This document shows, piece by piece, positions 17,572-25,994 of a stretch of 64,000 nt of DNA. Under the pieces are notes generated by a model that saw only the letters and a program-made list of their open reading frames with translations, ran no database searches and was not told the DNA's origin. How positions within the stretch are numbered: position 1 is the first letter of the stretch; each line of letters starts with the position of its first letter. The DNA comes from CAZJAH01 sp964544155 (GTDB lineage Bacteria; Bacteroidota; Ignavibacteria; Kapaibacteriales; UBA2268). The position numbers and the translations under genes were made by a program. The DNA lies in contig CAZJAH010000012.1 of the NCBI GenBank assembly GCA_964544155.1, forward strand, positions 1-64,000, in the 5' to 3' direction.

Positions 17572-19419
17572 ATGGATTTTCCCGGCAATATCAGCCATGA
17601 TAATATCACCGGCCTGCTTGAGAAGAATTTCTTCGAGCTGGTGCCATTTAATGTCGCAGTCATTGACCGCGATTATAAGGTCATTACGGCCAATCAAAAC
17701 TTTGAAGAATTTTTCGGAAAGTGGGAAAACAAGCGCTGCTTTGAAGTATGCAAAAAACTTCATAAGCCCTGCAGGCACTGCAAAGTAGAGCAGGTATTTG
17801 CCTCAGGGGAAACTCTTGTATCCGATGAAGCAGGCATACGCAAGGATGGTAAGCCCTGCCATTATGTGGTACATTTAGCTCCACTCAAAGACGACGCCGG
17901 AAATATCAACTACGTCATTGAAATGTCCACCGATGTTACCGAAACCAGCCACTGGCAGAGGGAATACAACATACTGTTCGAAAGGGTGCCGAATTATATC
18001 ACAATACTTGATCGGAATTACAGGATAATTCGCGCCAATGAGAAATTTCGCCAGACTTTCGGTGAAAGAAAGGGCAAACATTGCTATGAAGTTTACAAGA
18101 AAAAGCAAAAAAAATGCGTTAGCTGCCCTGCGGCACTGACTTTTAGGGACGGAATCGACCATACCTCTACGCAGGTCGGCGTATCCGCTAACGGCGATAA
18201 AACTTTCTATATAGTAAATACCACCCCACTATCCGTTAATGAGGAAGGCGTACAGCTGGTGATGGAAATCGCCACAGATATTACCGAGCTGACCATACTT
18301 CAGGAGCAGCTCAGCAAGGCGCATGATTTTTACGCTACCCTGATTGAAAATTCTGCCGAAGGAATTATTGCAATAGATCAAAAAGGCAAAACAAAGATAT
18401 TTAACCGCGCTGCCGGTGATATACTAAGCTGGCCGGAAAGCCGTAAACCGGTTCTGGCAAAGCTGCGCGACATGCTGCCGCCGGAATTTTTCAGCGAGCC
18501 GGATTCTTCAGGCATTCTCGTGGATAATAAAGAAATAGATATACGCGATACCACAGGCGATGAAATACCCGTACGATTTGACGCTTTTATGCTTAAATCC
18601 AAGAAAGAACCAATCGGCCGCGTAGCATTTATTCAGGATTTAAGAGAAATCCGCGAACTCGAAAAGGAAAAACTCGATGCCGAAAGGCTTGGGGCCGTTG
18701 GCCAGACAGTTGCCGGCCTGGCCCATACCATTAAAAACCTGCTTATGGGATTGGAAGGCGGTATTTACATAGTCGATACAGGATTGAGCCGCGGCGACGC
18801 CAAAAGAATATATGAAGGTTGGGATATACTCCAGAGGAATTTTGATAAAACAACCAGCCTTGTGAAGGATTTTCTGAGCTTTTCGAAAGGGCGCCTCCCC
18901 GAGCTGAAATACATAGACCCGAATATGCTTGTGCGCGATATTGTGGAACTTTACACCGAAGCCGCCCGGGCGCAAAACGTGGAACTTAAGGCCGAGCTTT
19001 CCCCCAGGGTCAGCAGCGCGCTGCTTGATCCCGGCGGTATGGAAGCATGCCTGACAAACCTTGTTTCCAATGCCATAGACGCGGCCATGCTCGGCGATAA
19101 TGAAAAAGGAGTTGTGCTTATGCGTACCCGCCAGACCCGCAAAGAGCTTATCTTCGAAGTGGAAGATAACGGCATCGGCATGGATTCAGAAGTGATACAA
19201 AAAGTATTCACAACATTCTTTACTACAAAAGGCAATAAAGGCACCGGCCTGGGCCTTTTAACAACTCACAAAATAGTAACAGAGCACGGCGGGAAAATCG
19301 AAGTCGACTCCGATCCCGGAAGCGGCTCCACTTTCAGAATTGTCCTTCCATTAAAAAGACTTGAAATGATAGCGGCCGAATCAAATAAAAAATCAAATGA
19401 GGTGAAAAATGGCCTATGA
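17572..19419 (+). CDS. Cytosolic PAS-PAS-PAS sensor histidine kinase with Cys-rich PAS domains
   Basis: A 615-residue kinase without membrane helices. PAS domain 1 lies at about residues 10-120, PAS 2 at about 130-245 and a third PAS at about 255-360. Then come the dimerisation/phosphoacceptor helix with H385 (LAHTIKNLL), the N box (NLVSNAIDAA) and the G boxes (VEDNGIGMD, GTGLGL) of the ATPase domain. The first two PAS domains each carry closely spaced cysteines including a CxxC (CRHC, CVSC), which could bind a metal or heme or sense thiol redox state. It overlaps the next response regulator by 11 bases. Its position after the DsrMK-like pair suggests that it senses the redox or sulfur state; this is inference. 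Confidence 0.85.
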   Translation: MDFPGNISHDNITGLLEKNFFELVPFNVAVIDRDYKVITANQNFEEFFGKWENKRCFEVCKKLHKPCRHCKVEQVFASGETLVSDEAGIRKDGKPCHYVVHLAPLKDDAGNINYVIEMSTDVTETSHWQREYNILFERVPNYITILDRNYRIIRANEKFRQTFGERKGKHCYEVYKKKQKKCVSCPAALTFRDGIDHTSTQVGVSANGDKTFYIVNTTPLSVNEEGVQLVMEIATDITELTILQEQLSKAHDFYATLIENSAEGIIAIDQKGKTKIFNRAAGDILSWPESRKPVLAKLRDMLPPEFFSEPDSSGILVDNKEIDIRDTTGDEIPVRFDAFMLKSKKEPIGRVAFIQDLREIRELEKEKLDAERLGAVGQTVAGLAHTIKNLLMGLEGGIYIVDTGLSRGDAKRIYEGWDILQRNFDKTTSLVKDFLSFSKGRLPELKYIDPNMLVRDIVELYTEAARAQNVELKAELSPRVSSALLDPGGMEACLTNLVSNAIDAAMLGDNEKGVVLMRTRQTRKELIFEVEDNGIGMDSEVIQKVFTTFFTTKGNKGTGLGLLTTHKIVTEHGGKIEVDSDPGSGSTFRIVLPLKRLEMIAAESNKKSNEVKNGL

Positions 19420-19921
19420 CAAATTCATTCTAGTAGTGGACGACGAAGAGGACGTCAGGAATTACCTGAGTACCGCGCTCCTCGACGCCGGATTCGAGGT
19501 TGATACAGCATATGACGGTATGAACGCACTCGAAAAGATCAAACAAAGGAAACCCGACCTTATCTCCCTGGACCTGGTTATGCCCGGGCACTCCGGCATG
19601 AAGCTCTTCAGGGAGCTTCAAAAAAATAAGGAATACAAAAATATTCCAGTGCTTATCGTTACCGGGCACGCCCATGACGATTTGGGAAAGGTCGATTTTG
19701 ACGAGCTTATGATGCAGGGCCCAGGCATTTATCTGGAAAAACCCGTAAAGCCGGGCAATTATGTCGAAAAGGTTTGCACCCTGATGGGGGTTGAGCCGCC
19801 GAAAATGGCTGCCGCTAAGGCTGACGATACCGGCAAGTTGAAGTCAGAGCTTGAAGAAAGCCTGAAAGACGCCGATACGGAAACGCTGCAAAAAGCGCTT
19901 GACGCTCTGAAGAAAAAATAA
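19409..19921 (+). CDS. Response regulator receiver protein with short C-terminal helix
   Basis: A 170-residue protein with a CheY-type receiver: acidic DDEED near residue 10, phosphoacceptor Asp in LDLVMPG near 55, and the switch Lys in EKPVKPG near 112. A 45-residue charged C-terminal extension ends in ALDALKKK; there is no DNA-binding domain. GAGGTG precedes the ATG, which overlaps the end of the kinase gene, so the two form a cognate pair. Output must be through protein interaction, perhaps with the RsbRD-like protein encoded two genes downstream. Confidence 0.85.
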   Translation: MAYDKFILVVDDEEDVRNYLSTALLDAGFEVDTAYDGMNALEKIKQRKPDLISLDLVMPGHSGMKLFRELQKNKEYKNIPVLIVTGHAHDDLGKVDFDELMMQGPGIYLEKPVKPGNYVEKVCTLMGVEPPKMAAAKADDTGKLKSELEESLKDADTETLQKALDALKKK

Positions 19922-19934
19922 AACGGAGAAAAAA

Positions 19935-20321
19935 ATGACTGAAAACAAAACTATCTTGATCGTTGATGACGAGACTGACGTTATCTCGTACCTTACCGTG
20001 CTTTTGAAAGACCACGGATTCGATGTTATTACCGCGCGAAACGGTAAAGAAGCTTTCGAAACTGCTAAAGAAAAAATGCCCGACCTTATTACACTGGATA
20101 TTACCATGCCCCAAGAATCGGGCGTAAGGGCTTTTCGCGACCTGCAGGAAGAGCCGTCCACAAAAGAAATCCCCATAATAATAATCACCGGGGTCTCAGG
20201 TGAATTCAAGGGATTTATCGAGAAAAGGAAGAAAGTGCATCCGCCAGTGGCATACTTTGAAAAGCCCATTAACAGAGACGAATTAATTGCAAAGATCAGA
20301 GAAATACTAAACCCGGGATAA
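19935..20321 (+). CDS. Single-domain response regulator (CheY-like)
   Basis: A 128-residue stand-alone receiver: DDETD near residue 10, phosphoacceptor Asp in LDITMPQ near 55, Thr in IITGVS near 83 and Lys in EKPINRD near 108. It follows the previous regulator by 14 bases with SD CGGAGAA. With the kinase and the extended receiver it forms a kinase-two-receiver arrangement, suggesting a phosphorelay or phosphate sink. Confidence 0.85.
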   Translation: MTENKTILIVDDETDVISYLTVLLKDHGFDVITARNGKEAFETAKEKMPDLITLDITMPQESGVRAFRDLQEEPSTKEIPIIIITGVSGEFKGFIEKRKKVHPPVAYFEKPINRDELIAKIREILNPG

Positions 20322-20323
20322 TC

Positions 20324-20827
20324 ATGAATATCAGGGAATTTATCATCGATAATAAAAATGAAATTTCCCGCCTATGGTTTGACGAAACAGTTAAATCATA
20401 CAGGGATAAAAGCGCCGGCTTCCTGGCCCGCTCCGACAGGCGGTTCACTAATCCCGCCGGCAGCGCTATCAACGACGCCGTTATGGATCTGGCTGAATAC
20501 CTTGCTGGCAAAAAAACGCTCGAGGAGATTAAAGGATCACTGGAGCATTTCATCAGGCTGCGTGCTGTGCAGGACTACTACCCTTCGGAAGCGCTCAGGC
20601 CCATATTTGCCGTTAAGGAAATCGTTGCCGACCTATGCGGCATCAGGGATTACACCATTAACGAAACCCAAATGAATGACTTCCTCATCAGAGTGGACAA
20701 CCTAATGCTGCACGCCTTCGACATTTACATGGAAAGCCGCGAAAAGATATTTAGGATTCAGGCAGGCGAGCAAAAGCGTACCTTCGAGCGCGCTGTAAAT
20801 AAAATAAACAAGAAATACGGCCTCTAA
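20324..20827 (+). CDS. RsbRD N-terminal-domain-like protein
   Basis: A 167-residue protein that resembles the globin-like N-terminal domain of RsbRD (ISRLWFDETVKSY, FTNPAGSAI, FIRLRAVQDYYPSEAL). No STAS domain follows, so it is only the sensory half. To my recollection, stand-alone proteins of this type occur next to dsrMKJOP in sulfate reducers, which fits its place after a DsrMK-like pair. It starts two bases after the stop of the preceding regulator. Its role is unknown; partner-switching or redox sensing is a reasonable guess. Confidence 0.75.
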   Translation: MNIREFIIDNKNEISRLWFDETVKSYRDKSAGFLARSDRRFTNPAGSAINDAVMDLAEYLAGKKTLEEIKGSLEHFIRLRAVQDYYPSEALRPIFAVKEIVADLCGIRDYTINETQMNDFLIRVDNLMLHAFDIYMESREKIFRIQAGEQKRTFERAVNKINKKYGL

Positions 20828-20848
20828 GCTCAGGCCGCCAGAACTACT

Positions 20849-20901
20849 CCCCCCGGGCATGCCGCTAGGCGTGCCCATAAGGGGGAACCGCATTTTTTTT
20901 T
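20849..20901 (+). terminator. Strong Rho-independent terminator ending the sulfur island's plus-strand part
   Basis: An outer C-run (20849-20854) pairs with GGGGG (20881-20885). The inner GGGCATGCC (20855-20863) pairs with GGCGTGCCC (20868-20876) with one wobble. A run of T residues follows at 20893-20901. It marks the boundary between the sulfur genes and the A+T-rich accessory gene that follows. Confidence 0.85.
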
Positions 20902-20920
20902 ACAAACCCCATTACAATAA

Positions 20921-20949
20921 TTGATAAAATTTGTGTATATTAGTATTAT
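20921..20949 (+). promoter_or_regulatory. Possible sigma70-like promoter of the DUF262 gene
   Basis: TTGATA at 20921-20926 and TATTAT at 20944-20949 are spaced by 17 bases, directly after the terminator and about 40 bases before the start codon. In a very A+T-rich stretch a chance match is possible. Confidence 0.35.
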
Positions 20950-20987
20950 TATAATATCATTTTTAATTATAACCTAAGAACCACACA

Positions 20988-23048
20988 ATGAAAGCAAACG
21001 AGACAAAAGTAGAGAATTTATTATCATCAAATAAAACTCAATTTATAATTCCTGTTTACCAACGCAATTATGATTGGTCAACAAGTCAATGTAAACAATT
21101 ACTAGATGATATACTTGAAGTAGGCACAAACAAAAAAATGAATGCTCATTTCATTGGCAGTATAGTTTATATTCATGATGACGTATATACTTCTTCAAGA
21201 ATTAAAGAGCTAACCATAATCGATGGCCAACAAAGGTTAACAACAATCACACTCCTTTATATTGTTTTATATAGGTTAGCCATAGAATTAAGCGAAGAAG
21301 GTCTCTTGAATGAAATTAGTGAAACTTACCTTATTAATAAATTTTCGCCAGAGGAAGAAAAACTGAAATTAAGGCCAACAGAGAATAATGATAAAGCTTT
21401 AAAATACTTATTAAGAAGTGATGAAAATGAAGAATTCAACGAATTTTCTAAAATTATAGATAATTACAATTATTTTAGAGGACGAATAAGCGAGGAAAAT
21501 TATCAGTCTGTTTTGGATGGCCTATCCAAGCTGATGTTTGTAGAAATATCTTTGGAACGTGGAAAAGATGATCCACAACGCATTTTCGAGAGTCTCAATT
21601 CTACAGGACTTGAATTATCTCAGGCTGATCTAATCAGGAATTACATACTGATGGGCTTAAAGCCAAAAGAGCAACAAAAGGTTTATCAAAATTATTGGCA
21701 AGTTATTGAAAAGTTTGCTAAGGATGAAAGCTTAAACGTAAGCCGCGTGTCTGATTACATCAGAGATTATTTGACTTTAGAGAATAAAAAAATTCCAAAT
21801 AAAAATAAAGTATATCTAGAATTTAAAGAAAAATATCCGACCGCTTCCATTGATGAACTTGAAGTTAATTTAAAGGGAATCAAAGGATTGGTCAGGCATT
21901 ATAACAAATTAATAAATCCAAAGAATGAAACAGAAAAAAATATTAGGCTACAATTAGAATATATTAATAGACTTGAAATAAATGTAGCATATCCATTTCT
22001 AATGAAGGTTTATGATGATGCTGACAAATCTATCATTGATAAGGAAACATTTCTTAATGTTCTCGATTTAATTCAATCATTTACTTGGAGGAGGTTTATT
22101 CTTGGCCTGCCTACAAATGCTTTAAACAAAATTTTTATGAGTCTTTATGATAAAGTGGATCATTCAAATTATTTATATTCAATTCAGAAGTCATTACTTC
22201 AAAGAACCGGAGTGCAAAGGTTCCCAAAGGATTTAGAAGTTGTTGACGCATTAAAAACAAAAGACGTATACAACATTAAATCTAAAAACAGGATATATCT
22301 TCTCGAGAGACTGGAAAACTATGAAAATAATGAAAGAGTAATTATTGAGGGTAATTCTGATATTACAATAGAGCACATTTTCCCTCAAAATCCGGATCCT
22401 AAATGGAAAATGGAATTGGGGAACGAAGAATATAAATTCATTAAAGAGAATTATATAAACACTATCGGGAACCTAACATTATCTGGTAATAATGGAAAAC
22501 TAGGGAATAAACCATTTAAGGAAAAAAGGGACTTAGAAGAAGCCGGTTATAATGACAGTAGGCTATGGTTGAATAAATACCTATCATCAATAGAAAAATG
22601 GGATAAAATTGAAATTGAAAAACGTTTTAATATCATTGCTGATCGTTTTCTAAAGATTTGGAGATATCCGCAAATTAATATCGAATCTAATGGAGAAAAC
22701 GGTGAGTTGAATATATTTGAAGCGGATGATCCAAGACATAAAACGTTAGATTATGCTATTTTCTTTGATCAAAAATTCGAGGTTCATCAAGTTGCAAAGC
22801 TTTATGTTGAAGTTTTTAAACAGCTATTTGAGTTACAGCCCGAAACGTTTTTTACTACAGAATTGGCTGAGCGGTTAAGCTTGACTAAAAACCCAACAGA
22901 AAAAGGCCTTAGACAACCTGTTCCTATTAATAATACATATTTCATTGAGGCAAATATTGATAATAGAGGAAAGTTTGACAGAATAAAGCAAGCTCTAACA
23001 ATTTTGGATTTCGAGGATGAATTATTAATCAAATACGCAGAAGATTAA
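20988..23048 (+). CDS. DUF262/DUF1524 (GmrSD-like) protein, probable anti-phage nuclease
   Basis: A 686-residue protein. The N-terminal DUF262 domain (ParB/sulfiredoxin-like NTPase fold) has the diagnostic IIDGQQRLTT (D79, Q81, Q82, R83) and IPVYQRNYDW. The middle contains the DUF1524 His-Asn-His-type motif ITIEHIFPQNP (H463). About 130 residues follow that I cannot assign. GmrSD proteins are type IV restriction enzymes against modified DNA, and related singletons are linked to phage defence. The gene is much richer in A+T than the neighbouring sulfur genes (18 G+C in the 60 bases at 21061-21120), which points to horizontal acquisition. It stands alone between two terminators. Confidence 0.85.
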   Translation: MKANETKVENLLSSNKTQFIIPVYQRNYDWSTSQCKQLLDDILEVGTNKKMNAHFIGSIVYIHDDVYTSSRIKELTIIDGQQRLTTITLLYIVLYRLAIELSEEGLLNEISETYLINKFSPEEEKLKLRPTENNDKALKYLLRSDENEEFNEFSKIIDNYNYFRGRISEENYQSVLDGLSKLMFVEISLERGKDDPQRIFESLNSTGLELSQADLIRNYILMGLKPKEQQKVYQNYWQVIEKFAKDESLNVSRVSDYIRDYLTLENKKIPNKNKVYLEFKEKYPTASIDELEVNLKGIKGLVRHYNKLINPKNETEKNIRLQLEYINRLEINVAYPFLMKVYDDADKSIIDKETFLNVLDLIQSFTWRRFILGLPTNALNKIFMSLYDKVDHSNYLYSIQKSLLQRTGVQRFPKDLEVVDALKTKDVYNIKSKNRIYLLERLENYENNERVIIEGNSDITIEHIFPQNPDPKWKMELGNEEYKFIKENYINTIGNLTLSGNNGKLGNKPFKEKRDLEEAGYNDSRLWLNKYLSSIEKWDKIEIEKRFNIIADRFLKIWRYPQINIESNGENGELNIFEADDPRHKTLDYAIFFDQKFEVHQVAKLYVEVFKQLFELQPETFFTTELAERLSLTKNPTEKGLRQPVPINNTYFIEANIDNRGKFDRIKQALTILDFEDELLIKYAED

Positions 23049-23253
23049 CAAAACATACCAACACATTTGATACATGTTTTATTTCCGGTTTCCTTTCCGC
23101 ATTTCCGATTGTACTCTTCCAGACAGGGAGCTATGTTCGTTGAACAAGTTTCCGGTCCGGATTAATTGCTTCTGTATTTGCCATGCCTTTTTTAGGTATT
23201 AAGGGACAATGTTTTTAGTTCCATCACAGCAACATGGGTTTGTTCTAATAAGT

Positions 23254-23283
23254 CAGGCTTCCCTTGCGGGAAGCCTGTTCTTT
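23254..23283. terminator. Perfect hairpin between convergent genes
   Basis: CAGGCTTCCC at 23254-23263 and GGGAAGCCTG at 23268-23277 form a perfect 10-base stem with a TTGC loop, followed by TTCTTT on the plus strand. It lies just past the stop of the minus-strand lipoprotein gene and downstream of the plus-strand DUF262 gene, so it can serve either direction. Confidence 0.7.
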
Positions 23284-23287
23284 AAAT

Positions 23288-25384
23288 TTACTTTATCGTA
23301 AGGTTAAAACCGGAATTCTGAGCGCATTTGAAATCCGTCATTTCGACTGAGCAGTCATCCGGATTATAAGGTGTATAGGTATAAGATGAGGAAATTAAAT
23401 AATCGCATAATTCCGAACCGGATTGAATTATCATCCAGCCGTTACCCACGTCTGAACCGCTAAGCGATATATTATTCAATTTAAGTATAGAGTGTCCCTG
23501 CCCTAAATCTTCACCTTCATATTCCGTTATTGATGTGATTTCATAGTCCAGCTTCACGATTTTTGTCGGATTCACTTCTTTATCAAATTCAATTCTAAGG
23601 TTTCTGGTAGAGGTCTGGGTCATATGGGAATAATCTTTTTTTTCTAGTGAGCTGCCTTCCAAAACCTTGCCTTTCATGTCGAGCATCATTTTTTGAGCTC
23701 CAAAGGCCATCAAATCCACATGTGTGCTATTGCCGTCTTTGCATCGCGTGATATATTCCGCATCGGCGCCAAAGTAAAGAGTAATTTCGCGCTGCATTTT
23801 CGGCAGCATAGTGAAATGGAGATCATATCCGTCCTGGTAATTAGCGCCGTCCCAGATCTCCAGTTCCATTCTGGCATTGAATTTAGTTGTAGCCGAAATC
23901 AGTGAACTTATCTCCATTTCAACTTCAAATTCTCCGGTGCCGGGATCGGAGGTGTAATCGGTGGTTTCATCAAATAAATTTTCGCCGCTATCCTGATTAT
24001 ATATTCTAAGGGTTAAACTTAGATTTTTTTGTTTTTGGCCGGCGTTGTAAATAGGCAGTTTGAACCTCAGATATTTTGTAGTATCAGGCAGTACTTCACA
24101 TTCATCTGTATTAGGGAACACCCATTTGTAGCCGTATTTCGCGTTTTCATCGTACTGCAGGCGGATTGAATAGGTTTTGCCGCTTGATGATTCGACCACA
24201 AATGCCAACTCGCCCAAGGTGCCGTTTATGGGCATTCCGAGGGTATGTAAAGCTCTGCTGCCGGGAACGGACGCTTTAGGATACAGGATTTGAAAGGCTT
24301 CGGTCAAAGATTTTTCCTTCATTAGCCAGTCATAATCCTTCCATTCATACATTGCTTCACCGCTAATATTCTGAGGATTATGAACCAGTAATCTGACGCT
24401 GACTTTCGAGGCAGAGATTAAATCAATCTCATATCCGACAATTAAAACCGCGTGAGCGCCCACGCCTGGGTAATTGAGATTGAAGATCAGTGGTTTGTTT
24501 TCGTCTAATTTTTTAATGATTTCATCAAGCATATTCGATTTCGAAACGAAAGTGGAAGTTTCACATTCCACATCGCCAAATATATTCATTGCAGCGGGCA
24601 GCCACCTTTTAAAGGCGTACAATCCCATCCCCTCATTCAATGAACTGTGCTGCATATACTTTACAAAATCTATAACACGCACCTGGTCCTTCCGGTTGCT
24701 AGCTGCCGTATAGGCGCGGGCAAGCATCGCGGCGCTTGTAGCCCAGCATGTGCCTTCGGGCTGCTCATAATACGGCATTTGAATGATTTTTTGCTTCGGG
24801 GCATCGGCGAGCTCCTGGCGGTCGGCCCAACTCAGGTTTAAGCGGGAATATTTGTTCCCTGACTGAATCTGATTATCTGATTTTACTTCCGGAGAAGAGC
24901 TTGGCGCTTTGAATTTAGCGGTAATTACTCCGCTGGAGGGATCGTAATCAAAATCAATCAGTGTCCCGTCGATTTGCTCATCAGATGCTTCAGGCGCGTA
25001 CATTAAAAGCAAAATATCTTCTTTAACTAAATTCTCTTTTAACTTGCAGCTGAATTCAAAAACAAATTCATTTTTGATTTTTGAAAAGTCGAAAACTAAA
25101 TTCTTGCTCCTGTTGAAATATCTTTCACCCTCGAGCAGGGAAACAGATATGTTTTCATTTTCTCTCTCGGAATTATCTTCAGGATTGATCTTAAAAGAAG
25201 TTCCATTTGAAAATTCCAGTGTAACTTCCCCGCCTTTATAATCGGCGCTTTTTTCTTCAGCAATGTTCTCTTCAATCGGTGGATCGATTGGGTCATCTTT
25301 ATCATTATCTGTCAGGTTTTCGCATGATGATAATATCATCACAGAAGCCAAAGCAAGGAACAAAAATTCGTATAAATTTTTCAT
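23288..25384 (-). CDS. Lipoprotein with papain-like (C39-type) cysteine peptidase domain
   Basis: A 698-residue protein with a lipoprotein signal (lipobox ILSSC, C21) followed by an acidic linker. A C39_2/papain-like core lies near residues 200-335: nucleophile Cys in EGTCWATSAAML and His in GVGAHAVLIVGYE, then VHNPQN as the third position. The C-terminal half is beta-rich and unassigned. It is likely outer-membrane or periplasmic. Substrate and role are unknown; it could be a protease, a bacteriocin-like factor or a degradative enzyme. It is transcribed against its neighbours and has no operon partners. Confidence 0.75.
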   Translation of the reverse strand: MKNLYEFLFLALASVMILSSCENLTDNDKDDPIDPPIEENIAEEKSADYKGGEVTLEFSNGTSFKINPEDNSERENENISVSLLEGERYFNRSKNLVFDFSKIKNEFVFEFSCKLKENLVKEDILLLMYAPEASDEQIDGTLIDFDYDPSSGVITAKFKAPSSSPEVKSDNQIQSGNKYSRLNLSWADRQELADAPKQKIIQMPYYEQPEGTCWATSAAMLARAYTAASNRKDQVRVIDFVKYMQHSSLNEGMGLYAFKRWLPAAMNIFGDVECETSTFVSKSNMLDEIIKKLDENKPLIFNLNYPGVGAHAVLIVGYEIDLISASKVSVRLLVHNPQNISGEAMYEWKDYDWLMKEKSLTEAFQILYPKASVPGSRALHTLGMPINGTLGELAFVVESSSGKTYSIRLQYDENAKYGYKWVFPNTDECEVLPDTTKYLRFKLPIYNAGQKQKNLSLTLRIYNQDSGENLFDETTDYTSDPGTGEFEVEMEISSLISATTKFNARMELEIWDGANYQDGYDLHFTMLPKMQREITLYFGADAEYITRCKDGNSTHVDLMAFGAQKMMLDMKGKVLEGSSLEKKDYSHMTQTSTRNLRIEFDKEVNPTKIVKLDYEITSITEYEGEDLGQGHSILKLNNISLSGSDVGNGWMIIQSGSELCDYLISSSYTYTPYNPDDCSVEMTDFKCAQNSGFNLTIK

Positions 25385-25994
25385 AAATAACCCGGAAGAA
25401 AGTAATTAATATTTTCTAATTACAATTTTTTTTTAAATTTTTACAGTTAAATTATTTTAATCGTTAAAAAGGCGAGGAAAGAAGCATGAAAAAGAATACT
25501 TGAAACTGCCGCGCCAGTCGGGGCCGATACCCCGCTTTACCTAAGCTATTGATAATTAAATTAAATATGATAAGATGCCGTTATCCGCGTCAATTTTCAT
25601 TCTGCAGTCACGAAAAATTCCGAATAATTAAATCGTGTTAAGAAATTGGCGCATTAACCAATTAAGCTAATCAGCAAAATCAACAGCATTTGATATAATT
25701 ATTTTAAAGGCATAAGCCGTGAGCTATCGTTAAAATTAGGCTTTTCCGAAGTTTAGTTCTTTGTGATTTATAGCAATTTGGCTGCTACAGATAAGGGTAA
25801 TGTATATGATTTATACTTTGGTTGCCTTAATACAGCTATCTGCCGGCCTACTTTTTTTGCTCCCTTTTAGAATTATAAAATAATGAAGCTGAATGCATAA
25901 CATATGTTTGAAATAATGCGAAAAACTAAATATATTTGTTAAACATGCTTTTAACGCATTATTTTGGTTATTTTTAATCCTAAATACTCTTTTA
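25385..25994. other. A+T-rich intergenic region with divergent starts
   Basis: About 610 bases without a credible gene separate the minus-strand lipoprotein gene from the plus-strand membrane protein gene. I see a short GC hairpin around 25518-25534 (CGGGG/CCCCG) without a T-run, and a likely promoter at 25907-25938 described separately. Nothing else is supportable. Confidence 0.5.
25907..25938 (+). promoter_or_regulatory. Bacteroidetes-type promoter
   Basis: TTTG at 25907-25910 and TATATTTG at 25931-25938 are separated by 20 bases, an exact match to the Bacteroidetes consensus TTTG-N19-21-TAnnTTTG. It lies 56 bases before the start of the membrane protein gene. Confidence 0.55.
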
